A DNA stretch of 46,512 nucleotides, taken from NCBI GenBank assembly GCA_018660265.1, contig JABJKS010000022.1, positions 1 through 46,512 of the forward strand, read 5' to 3'. Every line of letters begins with the position of its first letter. The first letter of the stretch is position 1. Under the pieces are notes generated by a model, which worked only from the letters and a program-made list of their open reading frames with translations, did no database searches and was not told the origin of the DNA. This document shows positions 15,710 through 25,300 of this stretch, in pieces. The DNA comes from Rhodospirillaceae bacterium (GTDB lineage: Bacteria > Pseudomonadota > Alphaproteobacteria > GCA-2731375). The position numbers and the translations under genes were made by a program.

Positions 15710-16627
15710 TCAGCCTGCCATATCCGTGACCAGGCGATCATAGGGCGCGTCATAGCTGATCAATCCGCCTGAAATCATGGCCGCCTTCAGGCGGGTGAAG
15801 GCGGTAACGGGCAGTTCCGTGGTTCGCGCCCACAGGCCCGAAGCGCGATAGCCATCAATCATGCGGGCCAGATCCTCGTCCGCAAGATCTGGAAAATAAT
15901 CGCTGACTTGGTTGGCGATATCCAAGGGCGTGCTGTCGTGGAAGACGGCCAGGGCGCGCTCTATACCGTGGACAAGGGCCTGGCAGGTTTCGGGCTGCGC
16001 CTCGGTGAATTTACGGGTCGTGTAGAAGGAGGTCCAACAGCTATCCCCCCGCATCGCCGCCCTATGCCAAAGATGGCCGTGCCCGGCGCTGACAAGAGCA
16101 TCTGCGTAAGGTTCGAAGATTTGCACCGCATCCAAATCACCGCTGGCCAGGGCGGCGGCGTTCTCCGCCATGGTCTGGTCCTTAACCCAATCGATGCTGT
16201 CCAGATCAACCCCGGCCCGACCGATATCATCCTGCAGGGTCATCCAGGGTGTGGGGACTTCCGCGACCACGCCGACCCGCTTGCCCACCAGATCGTCGAA
16301 GCGAAAGCGATCATTTGGTTGTCGCCCCAGAATAATCGAGGGATCCCGCGCCACGATTTGGGCGAAGCAGATCAGGGGGCAATCCCTGTCGCCATCGTGA
16401 TGCAGCATCACCCGCATGGGCCCGCCCCAGGAGACATCGGCCCGGCCATCGATCAGTCCCTGGGCGGTTTCCGGCGTGCTGGGGGAAGTCTGGACAGAGA
16501 CATCGATGCCCACCGCCTCCCAGTCGCCGCGCACGATGGCCAGATAAAACGGCACGTAAACCACCGTTCGCATGTTTTCGTATAGAATGATTGGCCCACT
16601 CATTTTTTCACTCTTTTTTTGGCTCAT
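15710..16627 (-). CDS. NMT1/THI5-like substrate-binding protein without signal peptide
   Basis: 305 residues of the periplasmic-binding-protein type II fold, THI5/NMT1 (SsuA-related) branch. PFYLAIVRGDWEAVGIDVSV is the usual first domain, GLIDGRADVSWGGPMRVML the ligand-contact region, and VGKRVGVVAEVPTPW the hinge segment. The N-terminus (MSQKKSEKMSGPIIL) has no hydrophobic signal sequence and no lipobox, unlike classic ABC binding proteins, so it may act in the cytoplasm as a ligand sensor or as an enzyme, like the yeast THI5 pyrimidine synthase. First gene of the operon, divergent from hyuBA with 86 bases between. No ABC permease or ATPase is nearby. Confidence 0.8.
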   Translation of the reverse strand: MSQKKSEKMSGPIILYENMRTVVYVPFYLAIVRGDWEAVGIDVSVQTSPSTPETAQGLIDGRADVSWGGPMRVMLHHDGDRDCPLICFAQIVARDPSIILGRQPNDRFRFDDLVGKRVGVVAEVPTPWMTLQDDIGRAGVDLDSIDWVKDQTMAENAAALASGDLDAVQIFEPYADALVSAGHGHLWHRAAMRGDSCWTSFYTTRKFTEAQPETCQALVHGIERALAVFHDSTPLDIANQVSDYFPDLADEDLARMIDGYRASGLWARTTELPVTAFTRLKAAMISGGLISYDAPYDRLVTDMAG

Positions 16628-16713
16628 GCGGGAAGCTTACCCGAGATTTGGGCTGGACGGAACGGCGATGGCACTGCAAAATTTGCATAGTTCCCCATTA
16701 AGGAAAATATCCC

Positions 16714-18507
16714 ATGGCCAAAATCGAAGATCCTATCGAGTTCGAGCTGTTCAAGAATGCCATTTTCGCCATTGGCGACGAGATGGCGGTGACCATCTGC
16801 CGAACCACCTATTCGGGCGTCTTGCGGGATAACATGGATTTCTCCACCGCCCTGGCAGATGCCAACGGCAAGATGGTGGCCCAGGGTTTAACCCTGCCGG
16901 GACATCTCGGCTCCATTCCCGCCGCCCTGGCGGTGGTGGTGGAACGCTTCGAGGGCGATATCGGGCCCGGTGATATGTTCATTCTGAACGATCCCTTTGA
17001 TGGCGGCATGCATCTGCCGGACATCTTTATCTTTCAGCCCCTGTTTCACGAGGGGAAGCGCGTCGCCTTTGCCGCGACCATCTCGCATCATTCCGACGTG
17101 GGCGGACGGGTGCCGGGATCGAACGCCTCTGACTCGACCGAGATCTATCAGGAAGGTCTGCGTATTCCGCCCCTGAAATTGTTCGAGGGGGGCAAGCGGA
17201 ACGAGACCATGTGGTCCCTGATCGAAAAAAATGTCCGCATTCCGATCCAGGTTCTGGGTGATCTGCGGGCGCAACTGGCGGCCTGCCATATCGCCGAAAC
17301 CCAATTCGCTGAGTTGCTGCGCCGTTATGGGCTCGAAAAAGTCGACATCTATATGGAGGAGGTCATTGACTATGCCGAGCGTCTGACCCGTGCGGCGATA
17401 GCGGAGTTGCCCGATGGGGAATGGTCTTTCGAAGATTGGATCGATGATGATGGTATCGATCTGGACCGGCCCATCCGCCTGTTCGTGAAGATCACGAAAT
17501 CCGGTGAGGAGATGGTTGTGGACTGGACGGGAAGTTCCGAACAGGTAAAGGGTGCCATCAACTGCTCCCTCTCGTTCACCGTGGCCCATTCGGTGGGTGC
17601 GATCCGCTGCGTCCTGCCTTTGAATATTCCATCCAACGAAGGGGTCTTCCGGGTCATTAAGGTCATCGCACCACCGGGCACAATTACCAACATGGTGCTA
17701 CCCGCGGCCTGTGCCGCCCGTGGTTTGACCGGCTTCCGGATGGGGGATTGCATGTTTGGTGCCCTGGCCATGATGCTGCCCGATCGTGTCTGTGCCGCCT
17801 CTGACGGTGGTAATACAGGTGTCAGCATCGGCGGCTATGATGATGAGCGTAAGCCCTATATTTATGTGGACTTTTCCTGCGGCACCCATGGCGGGCGTCC
17901 CTGGGCTGACGGTCTGCAGGGCAATTCCAACATGTTCGCCAACATGGCCTCGCAATCGATCGAGGTGATCGAGACGGAACAGCCCATGCAGATCCTGTCT
18001 TACGAACTCGTCGCTGATCGGGCCGGAGCGGGCAAATACCGGGGCGGTGCGCCGTTCCGGAGGGACTATCGCTTTTTGGAGCGGGAGGCTGTTTTGCAGG
18101 TCCGCTCTGATCGGCAAAAGTATCGGCCCTATGGCCTGTATGGCGGTTATCCAGGTCAGCCGTCGGCCAACAGCCTGAACCCGGATAAGGAAAATCGTAC
18201 CATGGCATCCAAGATCACCATGGAGATCGGATACGGCACGGTCTTTCGTCATGAACTTGCGGGCGGTGGCGGCTGGGGTGACCCGTTGGAGCGGGATACC
18301 GAGAAGGTTTTGATGGATGTGCGCAACGAGTTGGTCAGCACCGAGGCCGCCTTTAAAGATTACGGTGTGATGGTTGATACCGCGACCTGGACCGTTGATG
18401 CGGACGCCACCGAGGCCCGGCGGGCGGCTATCAGGGCCGGTCGTACGGGCGAAACCGCCAAGGTAATGTGGGAGGAGCCGCAAATGACCGATGCGGCGAA
18501 AGGATAA
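16714..18507 (+). CDS. hyuB: Hydantoinase B / oxoprolinase family protein (HyuB)
   Basis: 597 residues, the B subunit of ATP-dependent N-methylhydantoinase/5-oxoprolinase/acetone-carboxylase-like enzymes. Blocks: ICRTTYSGVLRDNMDFSTAL near the N-terminus; LNDPFDGGMHLPDIFIFQPL, the most diagnostic; AATISHHSDVGGRVPGSNAS with the metal-binding His and Asp; and the C-terminal GGGGWGDPLERD. It pairs with HyuA five bases downstream. Together they would hydrolyse a cyclic amide or activated ring using ATP. AAGGAAAATATCCC precedes the ATG. Substrate not deducible. Confidence 0.93.
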   Translation: MAKIEDPIEFELFKNAIFAIGDEMAVTICRTTYSGVLRDNMDFSTALADANGKMVAQGLTLPGHLGSIPAALAVVVERFEGDIGPGDMFILNDPFDGGMHLPDIFIFQPLFHEGKRVAFAATISHHSDVGGRVPGSNASDSTEIYQEGLRIPPLKLFEGGKRNETMWSLIEKNVRIPIQVLGDLRAQLAACHIAETQFAELLRRYGLEKVDIYMEEVIDYAERLTRAAIAELPDGEWSFEDWIDDDGIDLDRPIRLFVKITKSGEEMVVDWTGSSEQVKGAINCSLSFTVAHSVGAIRCVLPLNIPSNEGVFRVIKVIAPPGTITNMVLPAACAARGLTGFRMGDCMFGALAMMLPDRVCAASDGGNTGVSIGGYDDERKPYIYVDFSCGTHGGRPWADGLQGNSNMFANMASQSIEVIETEQPMQILSYELVADRAGAGKYRGGAPFRRDYRFLEREAVLQVRSDRQKYRPYGLYGGYPGQPSANSLNPDKENRTMASKITMEIGYGTVFRHELAGGGGWGDPLERDTEKVLMDVRNELVSTEAAFKDYGVMVDTATWTVDADATEARRAAIRAGRTGETAKVMWEEPQMTDAAKG

Positions 18508-18512
18508 GCAGT

Positions 18513-20621
18513 ATGGCAAAGTTCAGAGTAGGCGCGGATATTGGCGGAACCTTCACAGACCTTGTGCTGCTGGGCCACGATGGCACCTTGCACACCAAAA
18601 AAGTCCCGTCCACCGTTGGTGCCTATGAAGTCGCCATTGTTGAAGGCCTGTCCAGCGTTTTTGATAGTGCCGGGTTGCAGCCGGATCAGATTGAAGAAGT
18701 GCTGCATGGTACCACGGTCGCCTCGAATGCCATTTTGGAACACAAAGGTGCCAGGACGGGCCTGATCACCACCAAGGGTTTTCGCGACGTGTTGGAAATC
18801 CGCACCCTGCGCATGCCCCGCCTGTATGACCTGCATTGGGAAAAGCCGCCGCCCCTGGCACCGCGCTATTTGCGCCTGGATGTGGATGAGCGGATCAACA
18901 ACAAGGGCGGCGTGGACAAGGCCCTTGATCTGGACGAGGTCGAGCGCGTGGTTCAGCGGCTGCTGGATGAAAAGGTCGAGACCATTGCTGTATGCCTGAT
19001 CAATTCCTACGCCAATGACAGCCACGAACGGGCCATCAAGGGCGTCATAGAACGTATGGCACCCGACCTGCTCCATTGTATCTCGGCCGATGTGCTGCCC
19101 GAGATCCTGGAATATCAGCGCACCTCAACCACTGTCATCAACGCCTATGTGATGCCCATTGTCAGCAATTATCTACAGCAGTTAAGTGCGCGGTTGGGCG
19201 CTGCAAAAATTGATGCGCCGCTGTTATTGATGCAATCCAACGGCGGTCTGATCAATGCGGCGGTGGCGGAGCGTAAGCCGGCCAATATTATTGAGTCCGG
19301 ACCTGCGGGCGGCGTCGTCGGTGCCCAGGCCCTGGCCCGGAAACTGGATTTGCCCGATATCATCACCTTCGATATGGGCGGCACCACGGCCAAGGCCTCT
19401 TTGGTGGAAGATGGCGAGTTTACCCGTAGCCTTGATTATCAGGTCGGCGGCGGCATCATGATCGGCTCCCGCCTGATGAGTGGTGCCGGTTATCATCTGA
19501 AAATCCCGGCCATTGATCTGGCTGAGGTCGGCGCGGGCGGTGGCTCTTTGGTCTGGATCGATGCGGGCGGCTCCATGCAGATCGGCCCGGAAAGTGCCGG
19601 TGCCATGCCGGGTCCCGTTTGCTACGGCATGGGCGGTGAGGAACCGACCGTGACCGATGCCAATGTCATCCTGGGCTATTTGAACCCGGATTTCCTGGTC
19701 GGCGGAGAGCTGGAATTACAGGCCGACAAAAGTAGCGAGGTCTTCCAGGAAAAGGTCGCCAACCGCATGGGTCTGGATCTGGCTCATGCTGCCTATGGTG
19801 CGCATCAGATCGTTATCTCCAACATGATCCGTGCCATTCGGGCGATTTCGTCGGAACGTGGCCGTGACCCCCGGGACTATGCCTTGTTTGCCTTTGGTGG
19901 CAACGGACCGTTGTTCGCCGCCGGGATGGCCAAGGCGCTGGATATGCGCCGCATCGTGGTGCCACCATTCCCTGGCCTGTTCTCCTCATTCGGGTTGCTG
20001 TACGCGGATGTGGAACATCATTACTCCCGCTCCATGATGCAGGTGCTCCGCGATGCCGAACCCAGCGCCCTGAATGATATCTGGGGCGGCTTGGAAGCTG
20101 AAGCGCGCGCGCAATTAACGGCAGACGGCTATCGCCCGGAACAGATCGATATTCGCCGCACCGCCAACATGCATTACAAGGGTCAGATTTACGAATTATC
20201 GGTGCCCGCCCCGGACGGTGATTTCGACCCTGACAAGGTGGCCGAGCTGGAAGAACGTTTCGGCGTAGAACACGAACGCACCTATGGCCACCGCGCGGGT
20301 CCGGAAGAACCTGTCATGTTGGTCAACGCGCAATTGATCGGCCGCGCCATCCCCGACCATCCCCCCGTTCCCGACCGCCTGAAAGTCATGGACAGCCGTA
20401 CGGGTACACAAAGCAGCACCCGCCAGGCCTATTTCGGACCGGAGCTGGGCTGGCTGGAGGCCAAAGTTCTGGCACGTACTGATTTGGCCTCCACGAATCT
20501 AGGAGGAGAACAGACAGGCCCCATAATTGTCGAGGAATACGACGCCACCTGCCTGGTCCCCCCCGGTGCCACAGCAAAACAGGACGATTTCGGCAACATT
20601 ATTATCGAGTTGCCGGAATAG
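18513..20621 (+). CDS. hyuA: Hydantoinase A / oxoprolinase family protein (HyuA)
   Basis: 702 residues from ATG 18513. ATP-binding A subunit with the ASKHA fold: VGADIGGTFTDLVLL (phosphate 1 loop), LHGTTVASNAILEHKGARTG, then the second phosphate motif DIITFDMGGTTAKASLV and FGGNGPLFAAGMAKAL (adenosine motif). The C-terminal region IDIRRTANMHYKGQIYELSV is the usual acetophenone-carboxylase-like domain. The earlier in-frame start lies inside hyuB and is unlikely. It acts with HyuB; the product would phosphorylate or activate a cyclic amide, lactam or ketone. The pair is divergent from the NMT1-like/2OG/semialdehyde-dehydrogenase operon. Confidence 0.93.
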   Translation: MAKFRVGADIGGTFTDLVLLGHDGTLHTKKVPSTVGAYEVAIVEGLSSVFDSAGLQPDQIEEVLHGTTVASNAILEHKGARTGLITTKGFRDVLEIRTLRMPRLYDLHWEKPPPLAPRYLRLDVDERINNKGGVDKALDLDEVERVVQRLLDEKVETIAVCLINSYANDSHERAIKGVIERMAPDLLHCISADVLPEILEYQRTSTTVINAYVMPIVSNYLQQLSARLGAAKIDAPLLLMQSNGGLINAAVAERKPANIIESGPAGGVVGAQALARKLDLPDIITFDMGGTTAKASLVEDGEFTRSLDYQVGGGIMIGSRLMSGAGYHLKIPAIDLAEVGAGGGSLVWIDAGGSMQIGPESAGAMPGPVCYGMGGEEPTVTDANVILGYLNPDFLVGGELELQADKSSEVFQEKVANRMGLDLAHAAYGAHQIVISNMIRAIRAISSERGRDPRDYALFAFGGNGPLFAAGMAKALDMRRIVVPPFPGLFSSFGLLYADVEHHYSRSMMQVLRDAEPSALNDIWGGLEAEARAQLTADGYRPEQIDIRRTANMHYKGQIYELSVPAPDGDFDPDKVAELEERFGVEHERTYGHRAGPEEPVMLVNAQLIGRAIPDHPPVPDRLKVMDSRTGTQSSTRQAYFGPELGWLEAKVLARTDLASTNLGGEQTGPIIVEEYDATCLVPPGATAKQDDFGNIIIELPE

Positions 20622-20634
20622 ATTTAGCGAAGGA

Positions 20635-21999
20635 TCACTCTGGAACGCCGGCTAGGCGCATGGCCTCTACCAACTTGTCGATATGTTCCGGACGCGTGAA
20701 CATGGGGTTCTTGCGCAACGCGCGCAGTGTAAAGCGTGGTATGAAACGAAGCAGGGTGTCGACATGGCTTTTTGCTTCTGCTTCACGGCCCAGGCAGGCA
20801 TTGGATGCAGCCAAGGTCACCATGGAGCCGTAGTTTGAGGGATCCAGGTGCTGGCCTTTTTGTGAGACTTCGATAGCTTTCTCATATTCGCTCAGCATGA
20901 AATGGGCATGGCCAAGTCCGTTATAGAAAAAACTTCCCCGCACATCACGGGGGCTGCCGCGCATGGCACGGTGGCAGGCCGCCATGCCTTCTTCCAACCT
21001 GCCAAGGAAGACAAGGCTGAGGCCAAGATAAGCATAGGCCTCCGAATAATTCGGATTTAGATCGATGGCATAACGTGCAGCCGTGACCGCCCGCTCCGGT
21101 TCTCCCGTCACGGCTAGGACCATTGCCAGCACATGATTGGTTTCCGGGCTTGTTGGTGCAAGCTGGACAGCTTCCTCCGCAAAACGCCGCGCCTTTGCAA
21201 ACCCTTCGCTAACGGGTTGAATCCAGCCATGCATGGCGAAAGCGTTATGGCAAAGGCCAAGCAAGGAATACGCACCAGCGAAATCCGGTTCAACATTTAT
21301 CGCCTGCTGTAAGAGCGTCATCGCCTCCGCAACATCATCCTTTGACGTTTTGTGGTAGGCGGCCATGGCGCGGAGATAGTAATCCCAGGCATCCAACGTA
21401 CCTGGCCGTTTGCTCTTTGCCCGTTCAATCTCTGCCTGGGTTACTTCCGGGCCAACAGCCGTTGCGATAGAGGCGACGATATCGTCCTGCAATTCAAAGA
21501 CATCTTCGATCTGGCGGTCAAATCGTTCCGCCCAGACATGACGGTGTGCGGTGGCGTCTATCAACTGTGCATTGACGCGCACCCGGTCACCGGCGCGGCG
21601 GACACTGCCTTCAAGGACGTACCGAACGCCAAGCTCCCGCCCCACCTGTTGCACATCTATGGCTTTGCCTTTGTAGGTAAAGGCTGAATTTCGCGCGATC
21701 ACGAACAGGCCGCCGAATTGCGACAGGGCTGTCGTCAAATCCTCGGAAATACCATCGGAAAAATACTCCTGTTCGGGATCACCGGACATGTTGTCAAACG
21801 GCAGCACGGCAATGGATGGCTTATCGGGAAGGGGCAGAATATCCACACCCAGAATTTCTTCCGCCGTTGCCGTTTGCTGCTGATTGGGGGACCAGCGCCA
21901 GATCTGGACGGGTTTGGCGATGTTTTTTAGGCTTTGTTCGCCGGCATCGAAACCCTCGAGGAACACGTTCTGGCTTGGCTGCAAAGGCGCAACAAACAT
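20635..21999 (-). CDS. TPR protein, truncated class III adenylate cyclase
   Basis: 454 residues. The first 35 or so (GFDAGEQSLKNIAKPVQIWR) are the tail of the cyclase catalytic domain (family form FxDLGEQSLKNIxRPV). Then comes the linker and FlgO-like domain PSIAVLPFDNMSGDPEQEYF through HRHVWAERFDRQIEDVFEL, and then TPR repeats (about residues 205-440). In intact relatives a class III cyclase domain precedes this, but here the catalytic core is missing. Its N-terminal piece survives separately at 22184-22080. The protein cannot make cAMP; the TPR part may still be expressed from ATG 21999 or be decaying. It ends 13 bases from the convergent hyuA. Confidence 0.85.
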   Translation of the reverse strand: MFVAPLQPSQNVFLEGFDAGEQSLKNIAKPVQIWRWSPNQQQTATAEEILGVDILPLPDKPSIAVLPFDNMSGDPEQEYFSDGISEDLTTALSQFGGLFVIARNSAFTYKGKAIDVQQVGRELGVRYVLEGSVRRAGDRVRVNAQLIDATAHRHVWAERFDRQIEDVFELQDDIVASIATAVGPEVTQAEIERAKSKRPGTLDAWDYYLRAMAAYHKTSKDDVAEAMTLLQQAINVEPDFAGAYSLLGLCHNAFAMHGWIQPVSEGFAKARRFAEEAVQLAPTSPETNHVLAMVLAVTGEPERAVTAARYAIDLNPNYSEAYAYLGLSLVFLGRLEEGMAACHRAMRGSPRDVRGSFFYNGLGHAHFMLSEYEKAIEVSQKGQHLDPSNYGSMVTLAASNACLGREAEAKSHVDTLLRFIPRFTLRALRKNPMFTRPEHIDKLVEAMRLAGVPE

Positions 22000-22079
22000 A
22001 ACGTCAAAGCAAATTGGCGGTTTACAACCGATGACGCCCGCATCAAGCTAAAAAACTTATACCCAGCGCTTTAGATGAT

Positions 22080-22184
22080 TCAGAGCACTAGCGTGCCGAC
22101 TTCATCCGTGCCCATGAGGCGCGAATAACCGACCACATCAGCAGATACGATGGCCGCCAATTTACGTTGGGTTACATCTGACAT
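22080..22184 (-). pseudogene. N-terminal remnant of a class III adenylate cyclase
   Basis: On the minus strand ATG 22184 starts MSDVTQRKLAAIVSADVVGY, followed by SRLMGTDEVGTLVL and a stop at 22080. This is the standard N-terminus of the alphaproteobacterial cyclase-TPR family (KLAAILAADVVGYSRLM), including the metal Asp of SADVVGY. The core between GTL and the C-terminal GEQSLKN is gone (roughly 130-150 residues), with about 80 unrelated bases between the fragments. An internal deletion is the simplest reading. Confidence 0.88.
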
Positions 22185-22332
22185 GGCGCAAGTGTAGCGA
22201 CAGATCGACGATAAATCCACGCTGTCATGGCACCACTTTGTCGCAGATGATTGGCATGGTCTTTGAAACTGTCGTATTGATCCATACCGTCATGTTGCTA
22301 ATGTAATATTGGGTCGGATTAGGTGTTCAGTC

Positions 22333-25300
22333 ATGGCGCGGGAAATATCTGAGTGGTTGGCAGAACTTGGGCTTGACAAATATCTGGCTGTATTTGTTGA
22401 GAATGAAATCGATATGGCCGCGGCCCAACTGCTCGACAATGGCGATTTAAAGGAAATGGGCCTGCCCATAGGCCCACGGAAGAAGCTGATGGCCGCCATT
22501 GCAGCGCTTGCTGGTTCAGGCACGGCGACAGATGGTCCAGGCTTACCAAATTTGGATGCTTCCCGCCGTCAGGTGACGGTTCTTTTTGCTGATATCGTCG
22601 GATTCACGACCCTGTCCAGTAGCCTGGATGCGGAACAGACCCATATATTGTTGAATGATTTTTTTGCCGCCGTCGATGGCGTTGTAAGCCGCAATGGGGG
22701 CGCTGTTGATAAGCATATTGGCGATGCGATGATGGCCGTCTTTGGTGCGCCCGTGGCACATACAGATGATCCCGAACGGGCCTTGCGTACGGCACGGGGT
22801 ATTCACCGGGCAGTATCACAACTTGTGCCACCCCTGCGGGTTCACATAGGTGTTGCTGCCGGCCAGGTCGTGGCCTCCACCACCGGCAGTGCGGCCCATA
22901 CGGAATATACCGTCACCGGCGATAGTGTGAACTTAGCTGCCCGTCTGACGGATCTGGCCCAGGCGGGGGAAACCCTTGTCTCTGCCTCGGTGCAACAGGC
23001 GTTGGCTGAACAGTTCGAGGGCGATGACCTGGGTCCGCAAAGCATCGCCGGTTTGCCCGCTCCCATGACCGTCTGGCGACTGCGTGGTTTGGGCAACGCG
23101 CGCGCGGGGGCATCCCACCCCTTTGTCGGACGGCGCCGCGAATTCAGCCGCTTCGAAGGGGCGGTGCGCCATTGTCTGGCGCAGGGGGTGGGTGAAGCCA
23201 TTGTGGTACGGGGTGAGCCGGGCATTGGTAAGAGCCGGCTGTTGGGGGAATTTAGACGCCTGGCAACAGAGAACGGTTTTCGCTGCCATACCTCCCTGGT
23301 GTTGGATTTCGGCACCGGTAAGGGCCAGGATGCGGTCCGTTGGTTCGTGCGCAGCTTGCTGGAGATCAAACCAGGCAGCGGCAAAGCCGAACGTGAACGG
23401 ACCGGCAGGTGGGCCATGTCCCAAGGCCTGTTACATCAGGATCAACAGGTTTTTCTGAATGATTTGCTGGATCTGAAACAGCCCCCAGATCTGCGCGGCC
23501 TTTATGACGCCATGGACAACGACACCCGCAACCAGGGCAGACTGGCGACTGTGACAACCTTGGTTCTGGCGTTTAGTCGGCAATCGCCGCTGCTGTTGAC
23601 CATAGAAGACCTGCATTGGGCCGACCCTGTGCTTTTGAACAGGGTGGCATTGTTGGCGAAATTGGTTGCCGGCTGCCGGGCGATATTGCTGTTGTCAACA
23701 CGGCTTGCCGCCGATCCGTTTGATGATGATTGGCGGGCAACGACGTCTGGCGCACCCGTAAGCATCATCGATCTAGGTGCCATGGATCAGGTAGAGGCGT
23801 TTGATCTGGCGCGGGCTTTCCCGGATATCGAGCATGATCTGGTTGCGACCTGTATAGAGCGGGCGGGTGGCAACCCGCTTTTCCTGGAGCAACTACTGCG
23901 CAATGCGGACGGTTTGCGGGACGGCGAGATACCCGGCACATTGCAAGGTATCGTTCAGGCCCGACTGGATACATTGCCCGCAACGGATAAAGCCGCCCTG
24001 CAAGCGGCCTCAATTCTGGGGCAAAGGTTTTCACGCGCGGCATTAGCCGCACTGTTGGGCCACGAAGACTACCAACCGGAATTATTGCTGTCGCAAGCAT
24101 TGATCCGAAGCGCAGGCGCGGACTTTCACTTTGCCCACGCCTTGATCCGTGACGGGGTCTACAGCTCGATGTTGAAAGCGCAACGGGCAGCGTTGCACGC
24201 GATAGCGGCGGAATATTTCATGGATCTTGATCCCATCCTGCATGCACAGCATTCTGACGCCGCCGGTGATCCCGGTGCTGCAACAGCCTATTTGTACGCT
24301 GCCGAACGGCAGCACAATGCGTTTCGACACGACAGTGCCTTAGTCTTGATAGATCGCGCGTTGGCCTTGGATGCCCCTCGTGCGGTGCGGTTCAATGCCA
24401 TGTGCCTGCAAGCGGAGTTATTGCGCGAATTGGGGGAGACTGATCGATCCGTCTCGGTTTACGAACAGGCAGGCGACGTCGCAAATGGGGATCGGCAGAA
24501 TTGTCAGGTGAATATCGGCCTGGCGGAGGGGCTGCGTATTGCGGACCGGTATGAAGATTGCCTGCAGGCGCTGGACAGGGCGGAAGCAGCGGCGCAACCC
24601 ATTGGCGACAGCCAGGCGCTTGCCAGAATTCATTGTTTGCGCGGTGGGATCTTTTTCTCATTAGGGAATTTTGACGGCTGCCTGGCGGAACATGGCCTTG
24701 CCCTGGAACTGGCCATCGATGCCGGGTCCTCTGAGGCGGAAGTCCGTGCCTTAAGCGGTTTCGGCGATGCCTGGTATATGCATGGCAGGATGCAAACCGC
24801 GTACGACTATTTCGATCGTTGCATCGAAACCTGCCAACGTCACGACTTCCCTTCGGTTGAGGCCCCCAATCTAAATATGCGGGCCATCATAAATGTCAGT
24901 CTTGGCAACTTGTCAGAGGCGAAGGCCGATATCACCGCCGTTACGGAATTGGCTGTGCGGATCGGCGACCAGCGAACATTGGTCATCGCCAAGGGTATCG
25001 AGGCACAAATATTGAATGATGCGGGTCAGGGCGAACGAGCTGAAATTCTGGCCAGGGAAAGCCTGGTGCTCAGCCTTCAAATCGGCTCGCATATGTTTTC
25101 AGTTGATGCGAATTTCATTCTGGGCCGGGCCCTTTTGATACAAGGGCGGCGGCAGGAGGCGGCGACCGTGACAGAAACAGCCATAGCCCTGTCGCGGGAG
25201 AGCGGCATGGCATTTGGCGGGCCCTCATGCTTTGGTCTGTTGGCAGAATTGGCGGATGATGTCGAGGTTGCAGCGCGGAGCCTGGAAGAGGGAGAGAGAT

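Noticed and set aside
17698-18519. 273-codon minus-strand frame inside hyuB
   Set aside because: Antisense shadow of a GC-rich conserved gene; no ribosome site and low-complexity composition.
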